Assembly (NCBI RefSeq): GCF_901709675.1
Contig: NC_051088.1
Coordinates: 6,709,693-6,773,692, forward strand
DNA from: Syngnathus acus
Lineage: Eukaryota > Chordata > Actinopteri > Syngnathiformes > Syngnathidae
DNA: 64,000 nt
Direction of reading: 5' to 3'
The notes under the pieces are model-generated. The model saw nothing but the letters and a program-made list of their open reading frames with translations. It was not told where the DNA came from and searched no databases. This document shows positions 25,383-36,410 of the stretch, piece by piece. Positions within the stretch are counted from its first letter, which is position 1, and every line of letters starts with the position of its first letter. The translations under genes were made by a program, and so were the position numbers.

Positions 25383-27239
25383 AGATACCGGGGGAAGACA
25401 ACGTTACAGCTCTACATTCATCACACGAGTCACTTTCTCTTCAAATCCTGATTAATTGACTCTGTTCTTCTCTTTGCTTACCCTAATGTGGTTCCTAATA
25501 TGTGAATGCAAGGTTAGCACGTGTCAGGCTTAATACATATTGGGGAAAATGGAAGTGGCCACATTGATTACCTGCTTTTTATCATGTCGCCGGCAACCCC
25601 TTTGGGTTCCGTTTTATTCTTTGCGGGCACACGTTTAACCTGCCGGTAAAAGCGGAGCTTGCAATAAGAAATGACACGCCTGCTCCACATTAACACTTCA
25701 TTAGGGATTACTTGGCGTTATCACACTATTGCGAACTGCGACGTTTACACTGGTACTCAGTAATTCCTTAAAGATTAACTGTAACCTTGCTCTTAAATGG
25801 TGAAATGGGTATCTCCTTAAATCACGGGTAATAAACTTCAAGAAGCCTGCTCAGCACTACTCAGCATACCAATGTATCTGTATCTAAAGATGCATAATGA
25901 TCAATATTTCAGGGTGTGGTTGACGCTAGCTCAACGTTACTGTGCAATCTAGCAGCACCATACACATGCATGCGATTCCGTAGGAAAGATTTCAGCCTAT
26001 GGAATTAATCTACCTACCGCTTTATTATGCACCGCTAATGAGCCAGTGTAACAGGGAATATAAAGGCAAAAGTGAATTTACATTTTTAACAGCTATGTTT
26101 GATGGGCTCATCTTACATGCATGTGGAATGACACATGCATGCACATGCCCGTCGCCACGTTATGGATGCATCCTGTGAAATCGTAGTTGAATGACATTTT
26201 CCCTACCACAAACACACACACGCACACACAACAAGGATGTCCAATGAATAGTTTTTGCATGAAAAGCTGGGCCGCTGCACTATAATTTCTTGGTTTTTAC
26301 ACTGTGAATGATGGAATCCCAGCAGTGATATTTGCTTGTGTATACAATCGACTCCTCTATAAGCGCTGATAGAAGCCCACAGCAGGGCGTCTGCGCATAC
26401 TCTTGCATACTAACGCTCCTTTTTGCTCCTCCCTTGTACTCATTATGTTGCCCTGTAAGTGCAATTCCCTTTCCACAAATGCTTAGCGAGAAATAATGAC
26501 AATAGAATGAGGGTTGTTAACTCTGAAAGATTCACTCAAATGCACATAGACGTCATCTCGTGTAAAGCTTTGTTAGGAATCGGCATTATTTCAGGCTGTG
26601 TGCATCCTGAATATCCCTATAAGAATTTTAGCAGGAACATCAGAAAATACCATGAAATCTACGTTTTACCACTTTTCATATTCTTAATTCGGAACAGCAG
26701 AGTTCTTCACATTAAACACACACAAAGCATAGAACAAAATGCTGCTTCTTGAGGTCTATGAAAATGAACAATGTGAACATTACTTTCATGCCATTTACAT
26801 AAAAGAAACCCAGATGGACCAAGTTGCTTATTTTGTTAGCCCCGGTGTACACTGTTCGCTTTTCATCCATGTGTGTACGGATGTAATCGAGGAATAGCGA
26901 GTCTTTCTCTGAATGTTCTCTACTCCGGTATCCATGCCTGTGTTGAATGAAGCCAAGTATTGCTGCCAGGGGAAGTCGGACTCGAGCAGCATTCTGCATG
27001 GAAGTAGGCCATCATCATCATCATTAGGTTGTTCTTCAGACTGCAGACCAGCTGCTGCATGTACTGGTTGCACCCAAGTAGTGCACCCCAAGAAACATTT
27101 CCGCAGAAAGAATTCTTAATAATCTCATCCAAAATGCCTCACCTTTAAGCAGAGGTTGTTTTTCTTATAGCTTATTTTGTATTACGCAATTAATTTCATG
27201 AAAAGTAGTCATCAATACATGCCACAGAATGTTTGTTGA
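25383..27239. other. non-coding; possible conserved element at about 25540-25760
   Basis: The 25540-25760 stretch has balanced composition and motifs such as ACTTCATTAGGGATTAC that resemble conserved non-coding elements. The rest holds short chance open frames. A small CA/ACGC patch lies at 26211-26230. Confidence 0.3.
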
Positions 27240-27700
27240 ATTTGTTTGGGTTAGATTATGTTTTATTTCATGTTTTCTCAAGTTTTCTTGTGCCAATATG
27301 TTCATGTATTTTCTGCTCGTTTGGTCTGGTTGTCTCCACTTGTTCTTCTCAGCCATGTTTCTTGTGTCTACCAATCAGCTCCCCTGAACCATTCATGCCT
27401 CGTGATCTTGTTCGATTTTTCTTGTATTTAGTTTCTGAGCTTTGTTCAGTCTGGTTCAGTCCATTGTTGTTGCATTTGTCATTTTGCATTTTGTCAATTT
27501 TTGCCGATACTTTGTGGTGATTTTATTTCTGTGGTAATTTGAAGCTTTTTTTTTGGGCCAGATTATTTAGATTTTTTTCAAGTTGTTTTGCATTTTGTTT
27601 TTGGAAACTACATTATTATTATTTTTTTTGCCTCCATGCTTCCTTTCAATTGGGTTCACCTTTGGCCATCGCCACCACAAAAAACCTAAACCTTGACAAA
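27240..27700 (+). repeat. possible old fish interspersed repeat, T-rich (LTR-like or other)
   Basis: A long T-rich stretch with CCAATCAGCTCCC (about 27370), a TGTTCAGTCTGGTTCAG block (27443-27459) and, near the end, CATGCTTCC...TTGGGTTCACC. This order resembles an interspersed repeat common in teleost genomes that I recall but cannot name. No ends, target duplications or coding motifs are visible. It could also be plain T-rich unique sequence. Confidence 0.35.
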
Positions 27701-28793
27701 AAAACAGACTTGATGACTTAACTTGATGAGATAATTTTTCTCATTGCACGTGGAAGACAGTAATTGTTTCCACAGTTTGAATGTAAATCCAACCTAACGG
27801 AGAGCCTTGACAAAAATGACAATATAAATATTTAATGATGCATTTAATGAGGGTTCTGGCTGTGCTTTGTTTATATATATTTAATTTGTCCCCGTTTATT
27901 TGGATACATTTCCTTTTAAAATGTAACTGACAACATGTATGAGCAGGGGTATCTGAAGGGTTTTATTTTATTTTTGTTTTAATTTGGAAGTGGTGGATAA
28001 CAAAAGATGAGAACATTAAATAGGAGTATTACGGCCTCACAGAAAAGAAACAAAATCATGAAAATATTACTATATAATATTAATAAACAACGCAATGCTA
28101 ATATGTAGTAGGCTGTTCTATCTTTACATATTTTTCACGTATGAGATTTAGCACCTTCTTTATACTGAATAAAGAAAAAAATATACATAGCTCATGGTGG
28201 AAAAACACCCCTAATGTAACCAGTTTAGAGATAAAACAAAATGTTGACATCTGTTGGAACCACATTCTAGTAAAACAAAATCAAATAAAAGTACTCATCT
28301 TCACAGTAAAATGTAAGAAAAACCAGGTCTGCCTCACACCAAATTTGATTAATTTTTTTTTGTGGTCACATTATTATTTTTTGCACATTTGTCTCACTGA
28401 ATACTGAATACCTTGAACCTCATAAATTGTTGTCAAATCAATACAAGCCATAATGTAAGCTTGTTTAGCCTTTACCTTTTGACACATTTATGATTAGGTG
28501 CAGAAAATATATCCTTTCAAACTCCATCATAAGTTTCATATTTTTATAATTTTTCATTCAATCATTTTTAAAACCTGATAGGCATTAGTAAAAGGGTCAT
28601 AGCGAAGCTAAACCTGACAGTATATAATAGGGCGTATCACAATTTGGCGGTCCCTTGGGAGAAGGGATTATACTTTTTTTTTTCACCGACATCTCATATT
28701 CCCCGCCTACAACTCTTCCAAACCTAAGCTATGTGTTTAATATACCACAATGCTCATCGTGGGACACGCTATATGTTGGATTTGTGTGCCCGT
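27701..28793. other. non-coding stretch, nothing recognised
   Basis: AT-rich sequence with several A- and T-runs. No gene or repeat family could be supported. Confidence 0.5.
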
Positions 28794-28914
<121 letters not shown>

Positions 28915-29887
28915 CAATTCAATACAATGCAATCCAATCACATTTTCTCTTAATATGGGGGCTATTTTACATGTTTTGGTAAAAAAAAAAACTAATACTG
29001 TATTGTCAAATCTTTATTCGCGCAGCTATATGCAGTAAATGTGCACCACTACCTCCCGTTGACACAAACTCTGGATGTGATGCGATGAGTTTCATTTGAC
29101 TCATGTGACAATGTGAAATACAAACCAGCTATAACATAAAGATCTTTGTAAAGCAAATAAGAGAAAGCCACCTGTGAGATTCAATGGTGTAGACTAAGTC
29201 ATGAAACATTGATAATTAAGACTGCTTTCCTTCCACTGAGATAGATATTGGCACCATTCTGGTTCTCTCCATTCTCTGTGAAGTACATCAAAGCTGTTTG
29301 CAGCATCCCGTTGAAAGCTTTTCTGTTTTCTGCGGGGACCAAATCAAAGAATTGCTTCCTTAATGTGGGGATGCGTCTTAATGTGTCTGACGCAATACAT
29401 GGGTACTACTCCAGGATCAGATGGTCCTTTCTTATCTATAAATTAAATATTGGGAGTTGTTCATGTAACAAAAGAGCAACTGGTTAAGCCAACTGCAAAA
29501 GTCTTTTTTAAAGAATCTAGTCAAAGTTCACATCTAAAATACTGCACTTGAATTATGCCGCTTTTCTACTGTACCAGTTCTACCCTGAAACAGCCTGGTT
29601 CCGTCCTGTGTGGTCACTTTCCCATGACACATTTTTACCCGACCACACGGTTACAATAGAGCGTTCCCAGTTCTATTCAAGTGAATGAGAGCAAGCGCTG
29701 TCTTTCTATTTATTATATTCACACGTTCATCTTCAGGACCACCGCATATTGGACACACAGGTTGCTACAGAATGAGGACAGAATTTTGCATTCTAAAAAA
29801 TAGTGACAATTTTGACTGAAATTTTCAGAGAGGTGAATAGGTGAAAATCAAGGGCTAAATGTTGCTATGCAAAGACAAACTTGCAAA
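28915..29887. other. non-coding stretch, nothing recognised
   Basis: Unique AT-rich DNA. No feature could be supported on either strand. Confidence 0.5.
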
Positions 29888-29940
29888 ATCCACTTTAAGA
29901 TAAGATAACTTTATTCGTTTCACAATTGGGAAATTTGCTA
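29888..29940 (-). mobile_element. LINE 3'-terminal fragment, minus strand
   Basis: On the minus strand the sequence reads AAATTTCCCAATTGTGAAAC, then AATAAAG and TTATCTTATCTTA. This matches the typical 3' terminus of fish L2/Rex-like LINEs, with a polyadenylation-like AATAAA and a TATCT tail. Only the last ~50 bases are kept. Confidence 0.55.
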
Positions 29941-30207
29941 ACTTGGCATCAATATTTACTTTTGTGACATTGTTCGTGTTCTCATGCATGTACTGTGGAC
30001 AGGATGTTGCTTAACAACCAATGAAAAGCCTGTTTTGCAACTGATGTTTTTAATGGGTACCCCTGTTGGGCACAAAAACTTTTCTTCAAATCATTTGCTT
30101 GCGACCACACGGCCACCCCAGTTCACATTATTGTGAAAGTGAGCAAAGCCTCACAACGGTCAAGATAAGTATTACCGGTTTCTTCTGATGAACCAATTGC
30201 TGATAAA
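29941..30207. other. non-coding, nothing recognised
   Basis: Short unique stretch with no supported feature. Confidence 0.5.
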
Positions 30208-30290
30208 CCATGCAAACCAGTCCAGGTGTACCCTACTTTTGCTGAAAGGCAACTTTTAACCGAATGAGGATGAACAGATAGGATATCTGG
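30208..30290 (+). mobile_element. degenerate SINE 3'-domain fragment
   Basis: CCAGTCCAGGTGTACCCT followed by a TGAAAGGC-like block and AATGAGGATGAACAGATAGG is a diverged version of the fish SINE 3' domain (CCAGTCCAGGGTGTACCC...GGATAAGCGG...GGATGG). The head and target duplications are missing. Confidence 0.4.
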
Positions 30291-31740
30291 GATGACAAAT
30301 GAAGTACAAATCTACATTATTGATGAGGATAAGCCCAGTTTTGACTGAAACTTATCTCTCAGTTAAAAGTCTCTTCCCTCTAGTTATCATTGCACTTAAC
30401 TGACTCCCTGTGAGACATGCGGCGCTCCCAACCATAGCATGAAATAATCGTGATGGGAAAAAACACTGGGAGAAATAGTACAGCAGAAGAAGGAAAAAGA
30501 CACCACCCGCTCGAGGGAAAAAAAAAAACTCTGACAGATACTGTATGTAAATCAATTTACTCACTGCAGGCTTATTTGCCTTCATCTGCTGGTCCATCAA
30601 ACAAGCTTCATCTACAGATGATGGGGGAGGTGGGCGGGGGTGTGTGTGCTGGCACAGGATCATTCCTCAATACTTACATATTTTCCATACGTACCCATTC
30701 ATTTTGAGTCCATACATACATGAAATAGGTCTTAGAATAAAGTCGGGAGCCAATCAGGGTTTCCACCTGAGGCCAATTTCTCAGTGCTGCTTTCACTGCA
30801 CACAATTAGAATCTGTATGTAAATAAAGTCGCAACTGAAGAATTTATCCATTCAGACTCTACTGTATCCTGCTTATCAATCTAATTTCTCATCAATTGTC
30901 TTATCAGTTCTTGCTGTTTCACTTGAACGCTTTGATATCTTCATCTTTGGACGGAACAGCTAGCATCTCGTATCCACTCATGGAGCCCTATTTTCGTTGA
31001 CTGACACACATGCGCTTGGTGTAAAAACTGGTTCATCATTTTTGCGCCAGGGCAAGTCTAGTTAGTCTTGTTTGAGAATTTGGCAGACAGTGTTATGCCA
31101 TGCTGGGAATTCCAGAGGATCGAAAGCATTTGCTTTTATTACATGTCTGCGGCTCACCTGACAATGTGTGTCTATGAAAATACCAAAAGATGGTAAACCC
31201 CACCCGTGTGCACATAACACATTTCATTTTCATTATTCCTGCTGGGATACCAACAGTCTTTTAATCCATCAGATACAGATTGAACCTGTCAGATGGGTCG
31301 GTGATGCGACCTAGTCTGAACAGCGCCAAATCTGATTTGGACGCTTGCTAAAAACAGTGTGGACAGTCAGCCCTAAAAACTGTATTTGAGGAGGAATGTG
31401 ATTTGAATCAGATATGCCTGCAGGCAAAACGCAGCCAGAGTATGACACTATGGCTTTAATTGACCTCAGCAGCAGCTGAGTCTTGTTCAAAGCAATGTTT
31501 TTTTTTCACCCACCTCCTCTCACACTGCGCGTTGCCCTTTTCTGCATTAGCCAAATCTCATTCAAGAACGAGACACATTAAGATGCACTCATTGGCCAAG
31601 CCCCGTGGTCAAAGCAGAATCGATGAGCCGAATAAGAGAATCGAATAAGAATTGTATTACTGGGAACAATTCTAAAAATGAAACAGTTTTCCATTCATTT
31701 CAATTATCATTTGCAGACTTTGCAGAACTTTGAACCAGTT
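30291..31740. other. non-coding stretch, nothing recognised
   Basis: Open frames at 30352-30826 (up to 103 codons) are unrecognised and overlap each other on both strands. No repeat family is visible. Confidence 0.45.
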
Positions 31741-31902
31741 AAACCACATATCTGCGACTGGCTGGCCACCAGTTCAGGGTGTCCCCCACCTACTGCCCGA
31801 TGACGGCTGGGATAGGCTCCAGCACACCCGGTACCCCTGTGGGGAAAAGCGGTACAAATGATGGATGGATGGATGGATGGATGGATGGATGGATGGATGG
31901 AT
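31741..31902 (+). mobile_element. 5'-truncated SINE with (GGAT)n tail
   Basis: From about 31755 it carries the same 3' domain as the SINE at 11017: CCAGTTCAGGGTGTCCCCC, TGACGGCTGGGATAGGCTCC and GCGGTACAAATGATGG. This runs into about eleven GGAT units (31858-31902). The A and B boxes are absent. Confidence 0.82.
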
Positions 31903-32387
31903 AGACCACATATTCAATGTCAAAAAGATGTTTCAAGGAAGCACTTGCCACTGACCATTTTAGAAATGTCCTTTTCCTTGAACTTTAATTTTTACGTAGC
32001 CTGTTAACTACAGACTGATTACAAAAAATATGGCACTCCACAATGTGCTTTTGATTCCTTTCACAGTCTGTCGTTGGTAAACTTCTGTCCTCCTGACATT
32101 CTGAGGTCATGAAGTCTGTTTCATTTTCTTTTTTATTCAGATGCAAATATAAACACTTTTACTTTTCCAGGTAGTAAACATGTCTCTTCTCTTACTGTTG
32201 CATATTGCATTTTGTATTGTAAGTTATATGTAATTGTGACTTGTTGCACATGATTGTGAGCTATACACTTTATTATTTTGCGCTTTCATTTCGAGTAGGC
32301 TTTGTGCATTAACTGTGCTATAAATATATACAAGCCTTGAGAAAAGTGAGCAATCCGTCCTTGTATTGCTCCTCTTTCCCACTTCAA
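31903..32387. other. non-coding stretch, nothing recognised
   Basis: Unique DNA between two retroelement fragments. No feature could be supported. Confidence 0.45.
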
Positions 32388-32900
32388 AGTCAAAGTCGGC
32401 TTTATTGTCAATTTCTTCACATGCCAAGACACACAAAGAAATCGAAATTACGTTCCCACTATCCCACGGTGACAAGACATAGTACACACTACACATACAA
32501 GTAAACAACACAAAAAATAAAAACAAGAAGGCACAAACAAAGAATAAATAAGAGTGATGAATAAATAATAAATAAACAAATAACATAATAAATAAGAGGA
32601 GCAAAAATGGAGCAAGTGTGCATGCAGCAGACAGTCAGAATATAGCGCAAAAGTACAGGACGCTACGCAGAAGGGGGGAGAGAGTTCAGGATCCTAACAG
32701 CCTGGAGTATGAAGCTGCTGGTGAGTCTGGTGGTGCGGGAGCGCAGGCTCCTGTACCTCTTTCCAGAGGGCAGAAGATCATCCCTTCTCGTTGTGTGATC
32801 TCCTTCAGCATGGTACTTGACCTGTACAGCACATTAATGAGCGGGGGGCATCAACGGTGCTAATCAGAAGCGCGCTCACGTTCCTGATACACTTGTCCAT
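32388..32900 (-). mobile_element. LINE 3' end (Rex1/CR1-like), minus strand
   Basis: On the minus strand a frame ending at the stop 32663-32665 reads RRDDLLPSGKRYRSLRSRTT, then RLTSSFILQAVRILNSLPPS. This is the typical C-terminus of CR1/Rex1-like LINE ORF2 proteins (LPSGxRYRSxRxRT...F...R.LN.LP). An A/T-rich 3' UTR follows, ending in the abundant fish motif GACAATAAAGCCGACTTTGA at about 32393-32412. The part beyond about 32900 is not recognisable, so this is a 5'-truncated copy. The plus-strand open frame 32618-32863 is antisense to it. Confidence 0.8.
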
Positions 32901-33489
32901 AGAATGTTCTCAATAGAGAGCTGTAACCTATAGGGCATGTACGTACAAGCACATGTAGCACTCACATATTAACACATGATTTCATTTGGCAGAGGAGAAG
33001 AATAAGATTGGACTGATGGAACTCTTCCTCAAGCAAGACCTTTTTCTGCTGCATGAACACTTGGCAAAAGAGGGGCTTTTATACCATCTATAGCTCAAAC
33101 GCCACATGCTTGAAAGCTCAAAGGCCTGCACGGCACCAAGGATCTGCGCGTCTTAGCATATGCTTTTGAGTGCATACTCATGTGGATGTGGGGATTTTCA
33201 AATTATATGTGCGGTCGAGGGGAGGAGGCTAAAAGATGGAGAGTTAAAACAGATAGGGGGAGTGAGAGTGGAAGGTCGTGGGTGGGGTGGGGGAGGGGGT
33301 GTACACGGTCACATGCACAGTCCCTGGCGGGCATTGAGTTTCAAAGAGCACGCTTGGTCTATTTTTTTCTTCTTCTGTGTGTCAGCTCCTCACGGAGGAA
33401 GCCACCTGCTAATTCCTCATGCACTTGACCACTGTCACGCTTCTATACACGCTATACTGTGTGTCGGATGGGTGGATGTGCATTTGAAT
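32901..33489. other. non-coding stretch, nothing recognised
   Basis: Includes a G-rich patch at about 33275-33300. The open frame 33160-33627 runs into the next element and is unrecognised. Confidence 0.45.
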
Positions 33490-34117
33490 TACCGTAATTT
33501 TCGGACTATAAGTCGCGTTTTTTTTCATAGTTTGGGTGGGGGGGCGACTTATACTCAGGAGCGACTTATATGTGTTTTTTTTTTTTTCAAAAAATTTCAA
33601 AAAAAAATTTCAAAAAAAAAAAATTGAAACCGCGATAAACGAACCGCAATGTAGCAAGGGATTACTGTAATTTGAATTTCAAGTGACGACAGCAGCGCGA
33701 AACCATCTGCGTCACTCCAATTCATTAAATCCATCAATCGTCCTTTGTCAACAATGCGTGCGCGCCGCTGACGGCTTTTGCACTTAAAAATATTCCACAG
33801 GCCCATATAACGATATATAAATTATATATCAAATAACTATTATATAAGCAATAATGTTATCAAACCATCTGTGCACTCTAAATCATTAAATCAATCGATC
33901 AAATTCCTCGTCCTTTGTCAACATCGCCGCGCGTGCGCCCTGACGCCAGCCTCGTCGTTATTCCACAGATTTACTATATAACTATATTGTAGCGTTAACA
34001 AAGTTCAAGGAAAGACGTGGGTTTGGTAAACGGCTCTTTATTTAACAAAACAAACTTACAGGCGTGTGGCGGCGTGGACGTCCAGCCACGGAAGTGGACG
34101 AGAGCTCCATACGATAG

Positions 34118-34350
34118 GACCGGGCGTGCGTAGAAGCCATGACCGAGCCCCATGCACCGTCCTCGGACAGCCACCCGGCTGAGCGCCGGGCCTCGACTTC
34201 CATCCACGGAGCTGAAAGGCAGCTCGGTAGAGTAGGACCGGGCGTGCGTAAAAGCATTGTCCGAGCACCATCCACCGTCCCTGGACAGCCACCCGGCCGA
34301 GCGCCGGCGCCCGACTTCAATCCACGAAAGTGAAAGAAAGCTGGACGAGT
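34118..34350. repeat. ~118-bp tandem units in the left arm (mirrored at 34448-34680)
   Basis: GACCGGGCGTGCGTA recurs at 34118 and 34236, a period of 118. The blocks GACAGCCACCCGGC and CATCCACG repeat in the same order. A third partial unit precedes them (about 34080-34117). The second unit ends exactly where the spacer begins. The copies are clearly diverged from each other, while the two arms are almost identical. So the duplication came first and the inversion, or an arm-to-arm correction, came later. Confidence 0.8.
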
Positions 34351-34360
34351 GACGCGCGAC

Positions 34361-34388
34361 GTCGCGCTGCTGACGTCAGCAGCGCGAC
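34361..34388. repeat. perfect 28-bp palindrome in the spacer, centred on TGACGTCA
   Basis: GTCGCGCTGCTGAC is followed directly by its own reverse complement. The centre contains the cAMP-response-element core TGACGTCA (34371-34378). A second perfect 12-bp palindrome, CGCGACGTCGCG, lies at 34388-34399. GACGCGCGAC at 34351-34360 pairs with GTCGCGCGTC at 34400-34409. The spacer is therefore itself an imperfect foldback, CpG-dense, at the hairpin tip. Confidence 0.9.
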
Positions 34389-35385
34389 GCGACGTCGCGG
34401 TCGCGCGTCAGCAGCGCGACGGTTGTTTACATAAAGGACAAAGATCGACTCGTCCAGCTTTCTTTCACTTTCGTGGATTGAAGTCGGGCGCCGGCGCTCG
34501 GCCGGGTGGCTGTCCAGGGACGGTGGATGGTGCTCGGACAATGCTTTTACGCACGCCCGGTCCTACTCTACCGAGCTGCCTTTCAGCTCCGTGGATGGAA
34601 GTCGAGGGCCGGCGCTCAGCCGGGTGGCTGTCCGAGGACGGTGCATGGGGCTCGGTCATGGCTTCTACGCACGCCCGGTCCTATCGTATGGAGCTCTCGT
34701 CCCCTTTCGTGGCTGGACGTCCACGCCGCCACACGCCTGTAAGTTTGTTTTGTTAAATAAAGAGCCGTTTACCAAACCCACGTCTTTCCTTGAACTTTGT
34801 TAACGCTACAATATAGTTATATAGTAAATCTGTGGAATAACGACGAGGCTGGCGTCAGGGCGCACGCGCGGCGATGTTGACAAAGGACGAGGAATTTGAT
34901 CGATGGATTTAATGATTTAGAGTGCACAGATGGTTTGATAACATTATTGCTTATATAATAGTTATTTGATATATAATTTATATATCGTTATATGGGCCTG
35001 TGGAATATTTTTAAGTGCAAGAGCCGTCAGCGGCGCGCACGCATTGTTGACAAAGGACGATTGATGGATTTAATGAATTGGAGTGACGCAGATGGTTTTA
35101 TTAACGTGTTATTTATGTAATAGTTTTTTGAATAACTCTGAATTTTACGTCAGGGCCGTTCTCAGCTCTTAGTTTGTGTTTATGTCACGTTAGCATAGCT
35201 ATCGTTTAGCCTGTTGTTGCTCGTTCATGACTGTTCTTGGTGTTGGATTTTGTCGAATAAATTGCCCCCCAAAATGCGACTTATACTCCGGAGCGACTTA
35301 TATATGTTTTTTTTCACTTTTTTGGGCATTTTATGGCTGGTGCGACTTATACTCCGGTGCGACTTATAGTCCGAAAATTACGGTA

Positions 35386-35566
35386 GTCACACGCTCCTTG
35401 CCTTGTTGGCAGACTACGATGAATTTGATTGTGTGTTTACTGTATTCTGCCCTTGGCTGCAAGTTTGTGGGATCTTTTTCAATTTGAAACTTCCCTTTGC
35501 AATTATCAGAATAATATAACATTATATAACAGACCTTACGTTGTCTTTTAAACGTCCTTTGACATA
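35386..35566. other. short spacer between two repeats
   Basis: Unique sequence between the composite element and the next MITE end. Nothing is recognised. Confidence 0.4.
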
Positions 35567-35760
35567 TACAGTAATCCCTCGCTACATCGCGGTTCGATTA
35601 TCGTGGATTTAAAAAAAAAAAAAAAAAGGATTCACAAATTCAAAATAAACCTTCTAAATTGAGGAATTATGGCACGAAAGCTGCCCACACATCAGCAGAA
35701 GGCAGGGAGTGTCCACACAATTGCAGTACTGTACTGTACTGTTATTTATGTTATATGTAA
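35567..35760 (+). mobile_element. MITE 5' end of the TACAGTAATCCC family
   Basis: It starts TACAGTAATCCCTCGCTACA, then GCGGTTCG and an A-run, a terminus common in fish DNA-transposon repeats. The AAATTCAAAATAAACCTTC block that follows is also typical. The matching far end was not found, so it is partial; the right limit given is approximate. A second copy of the same tip in inverse orientation lies at 33631-33669, inside the composite element. Confidence 0.6.
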
Positions 35761-36410
35761 TTTTAAGTGGAGTGAAAAAAATATTTAAAAATTACGATAT
35801 TATGAAATACTAATAAAACTGAATGAACACGTTATCACTAATAAATGCCTGTCCCTTTACAGTATTTTTTTTCAAATAAGTTTAACTATATTTAAGTTAG
35901 AAGAATAAATAAACCCCAAAATCCTTTGACATGTGGAAAAAGTAATATTTTTTTACCTCTCAATGGGGAATGTTAGTGTTTTTAATAGCTGTGCTATTTA
36001 GTGTACATTATTGCTTGGATAATTTTGATTCATCTGCTCCTTTATTTCATTGCACTGTTGGCAGGGAACTGGTTAGTTCATTCATCATGTATACGTTGGC
36101 TTGGAAGTATTTGCAGTTTGCTGACATGAGACTCTTTTTTTTTTTTGTGCAACAACACACTTTAATGAAATGTCTCAAACAAGCACATTCACTTGTTTCA
36201 CAACTTTTTTTTTCTTTTAGCAAATAATGTATAAGTTGCTGAAGCACATCATTCAAGAGACCAAGGTATATTATTTTACAGTGGTAAGCAGATGACCACC
36301 AATATCTCCTCCTTTCAACAGATCTAAGGGCAGAGAGGCTTTTAAATGTTATTTTTTCCTGTCAGCATTTCTGAATGGTCCTTATGCTTTCGTTCTCATC
36401 TTGTTGGACA
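35761..36410. other. AT-rich non-coding, nothing recognised
   Basis: May include the decayed interior of the preceding MITE. No gene could be supported. Confidence 0.4.

Larger units (their letters stand above)
33700..35098. repeat. 1,399-bp palindrome, 651-bp arms, 97-bp spacer
   Basis: Arms 33700-34350 and 34448-35098 are reverse complements. All anchor points pair with the constant sum 68798, so there is no net indel. Reading through both arms I count 5 mismatches in 651 (about 99.2% identity). Each arm has an AT-rich outer half with two diverged copies of an AAACCATCTG...CATTAAATC unit (33700 and 33862) and a GC-rich inner half with ~118-bp tandem units. The spacer is 34351-34447. AATAAA occurs in both arms (34755-34760 on the plus strand, mirrored near 34040). 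Mirrored open frames of 70-135 codons occur in both arms; since the repeat unit is not a multiple of three, they are not likely to be selected. Confidence 0.93.
33490..35385. mobile_element. composite foldback MITE: TA-flanked element with a 1.4-kb palindromic core
   Basis: The outer ends are inverted: CCGTAATTTTCGGACTATAA starts at 33492 and its complement ends at 35383. Both are flanked by TA (33490-33491 and 35384-35385), as expected for a Tc1/mariner-superfamily insertion. Next to each end is a block containing GCGACTTATACTC-GGAGCGAC (33543-33570 and 35276-35303), in direct orientation. Inside is a palindrome, annotated separately. The ends belong to a very common vertebrate non-autonomous DNA transposon whose name I cannot give from memory. 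It has no transposase. The left flank (33631-33669) also carries the end of another repeat (complement of TACAGTAATCCC). The element is probably a MITE that captured or grew a foldback core. Confidence 0.8.

Noticed and set aside
32618-32863. 81-codon plus-strand open frame
   Set aside because: Antisense of the LINE ORF2 C-terminus read on the minus strand.
33700-35098. CRISPR-like or satellite array
   Set aside because: The repeats are inverted arms with two or three diverged 118-bp units, not regularly spaced direct repeats with unique spacers; the host is a vertebrate.
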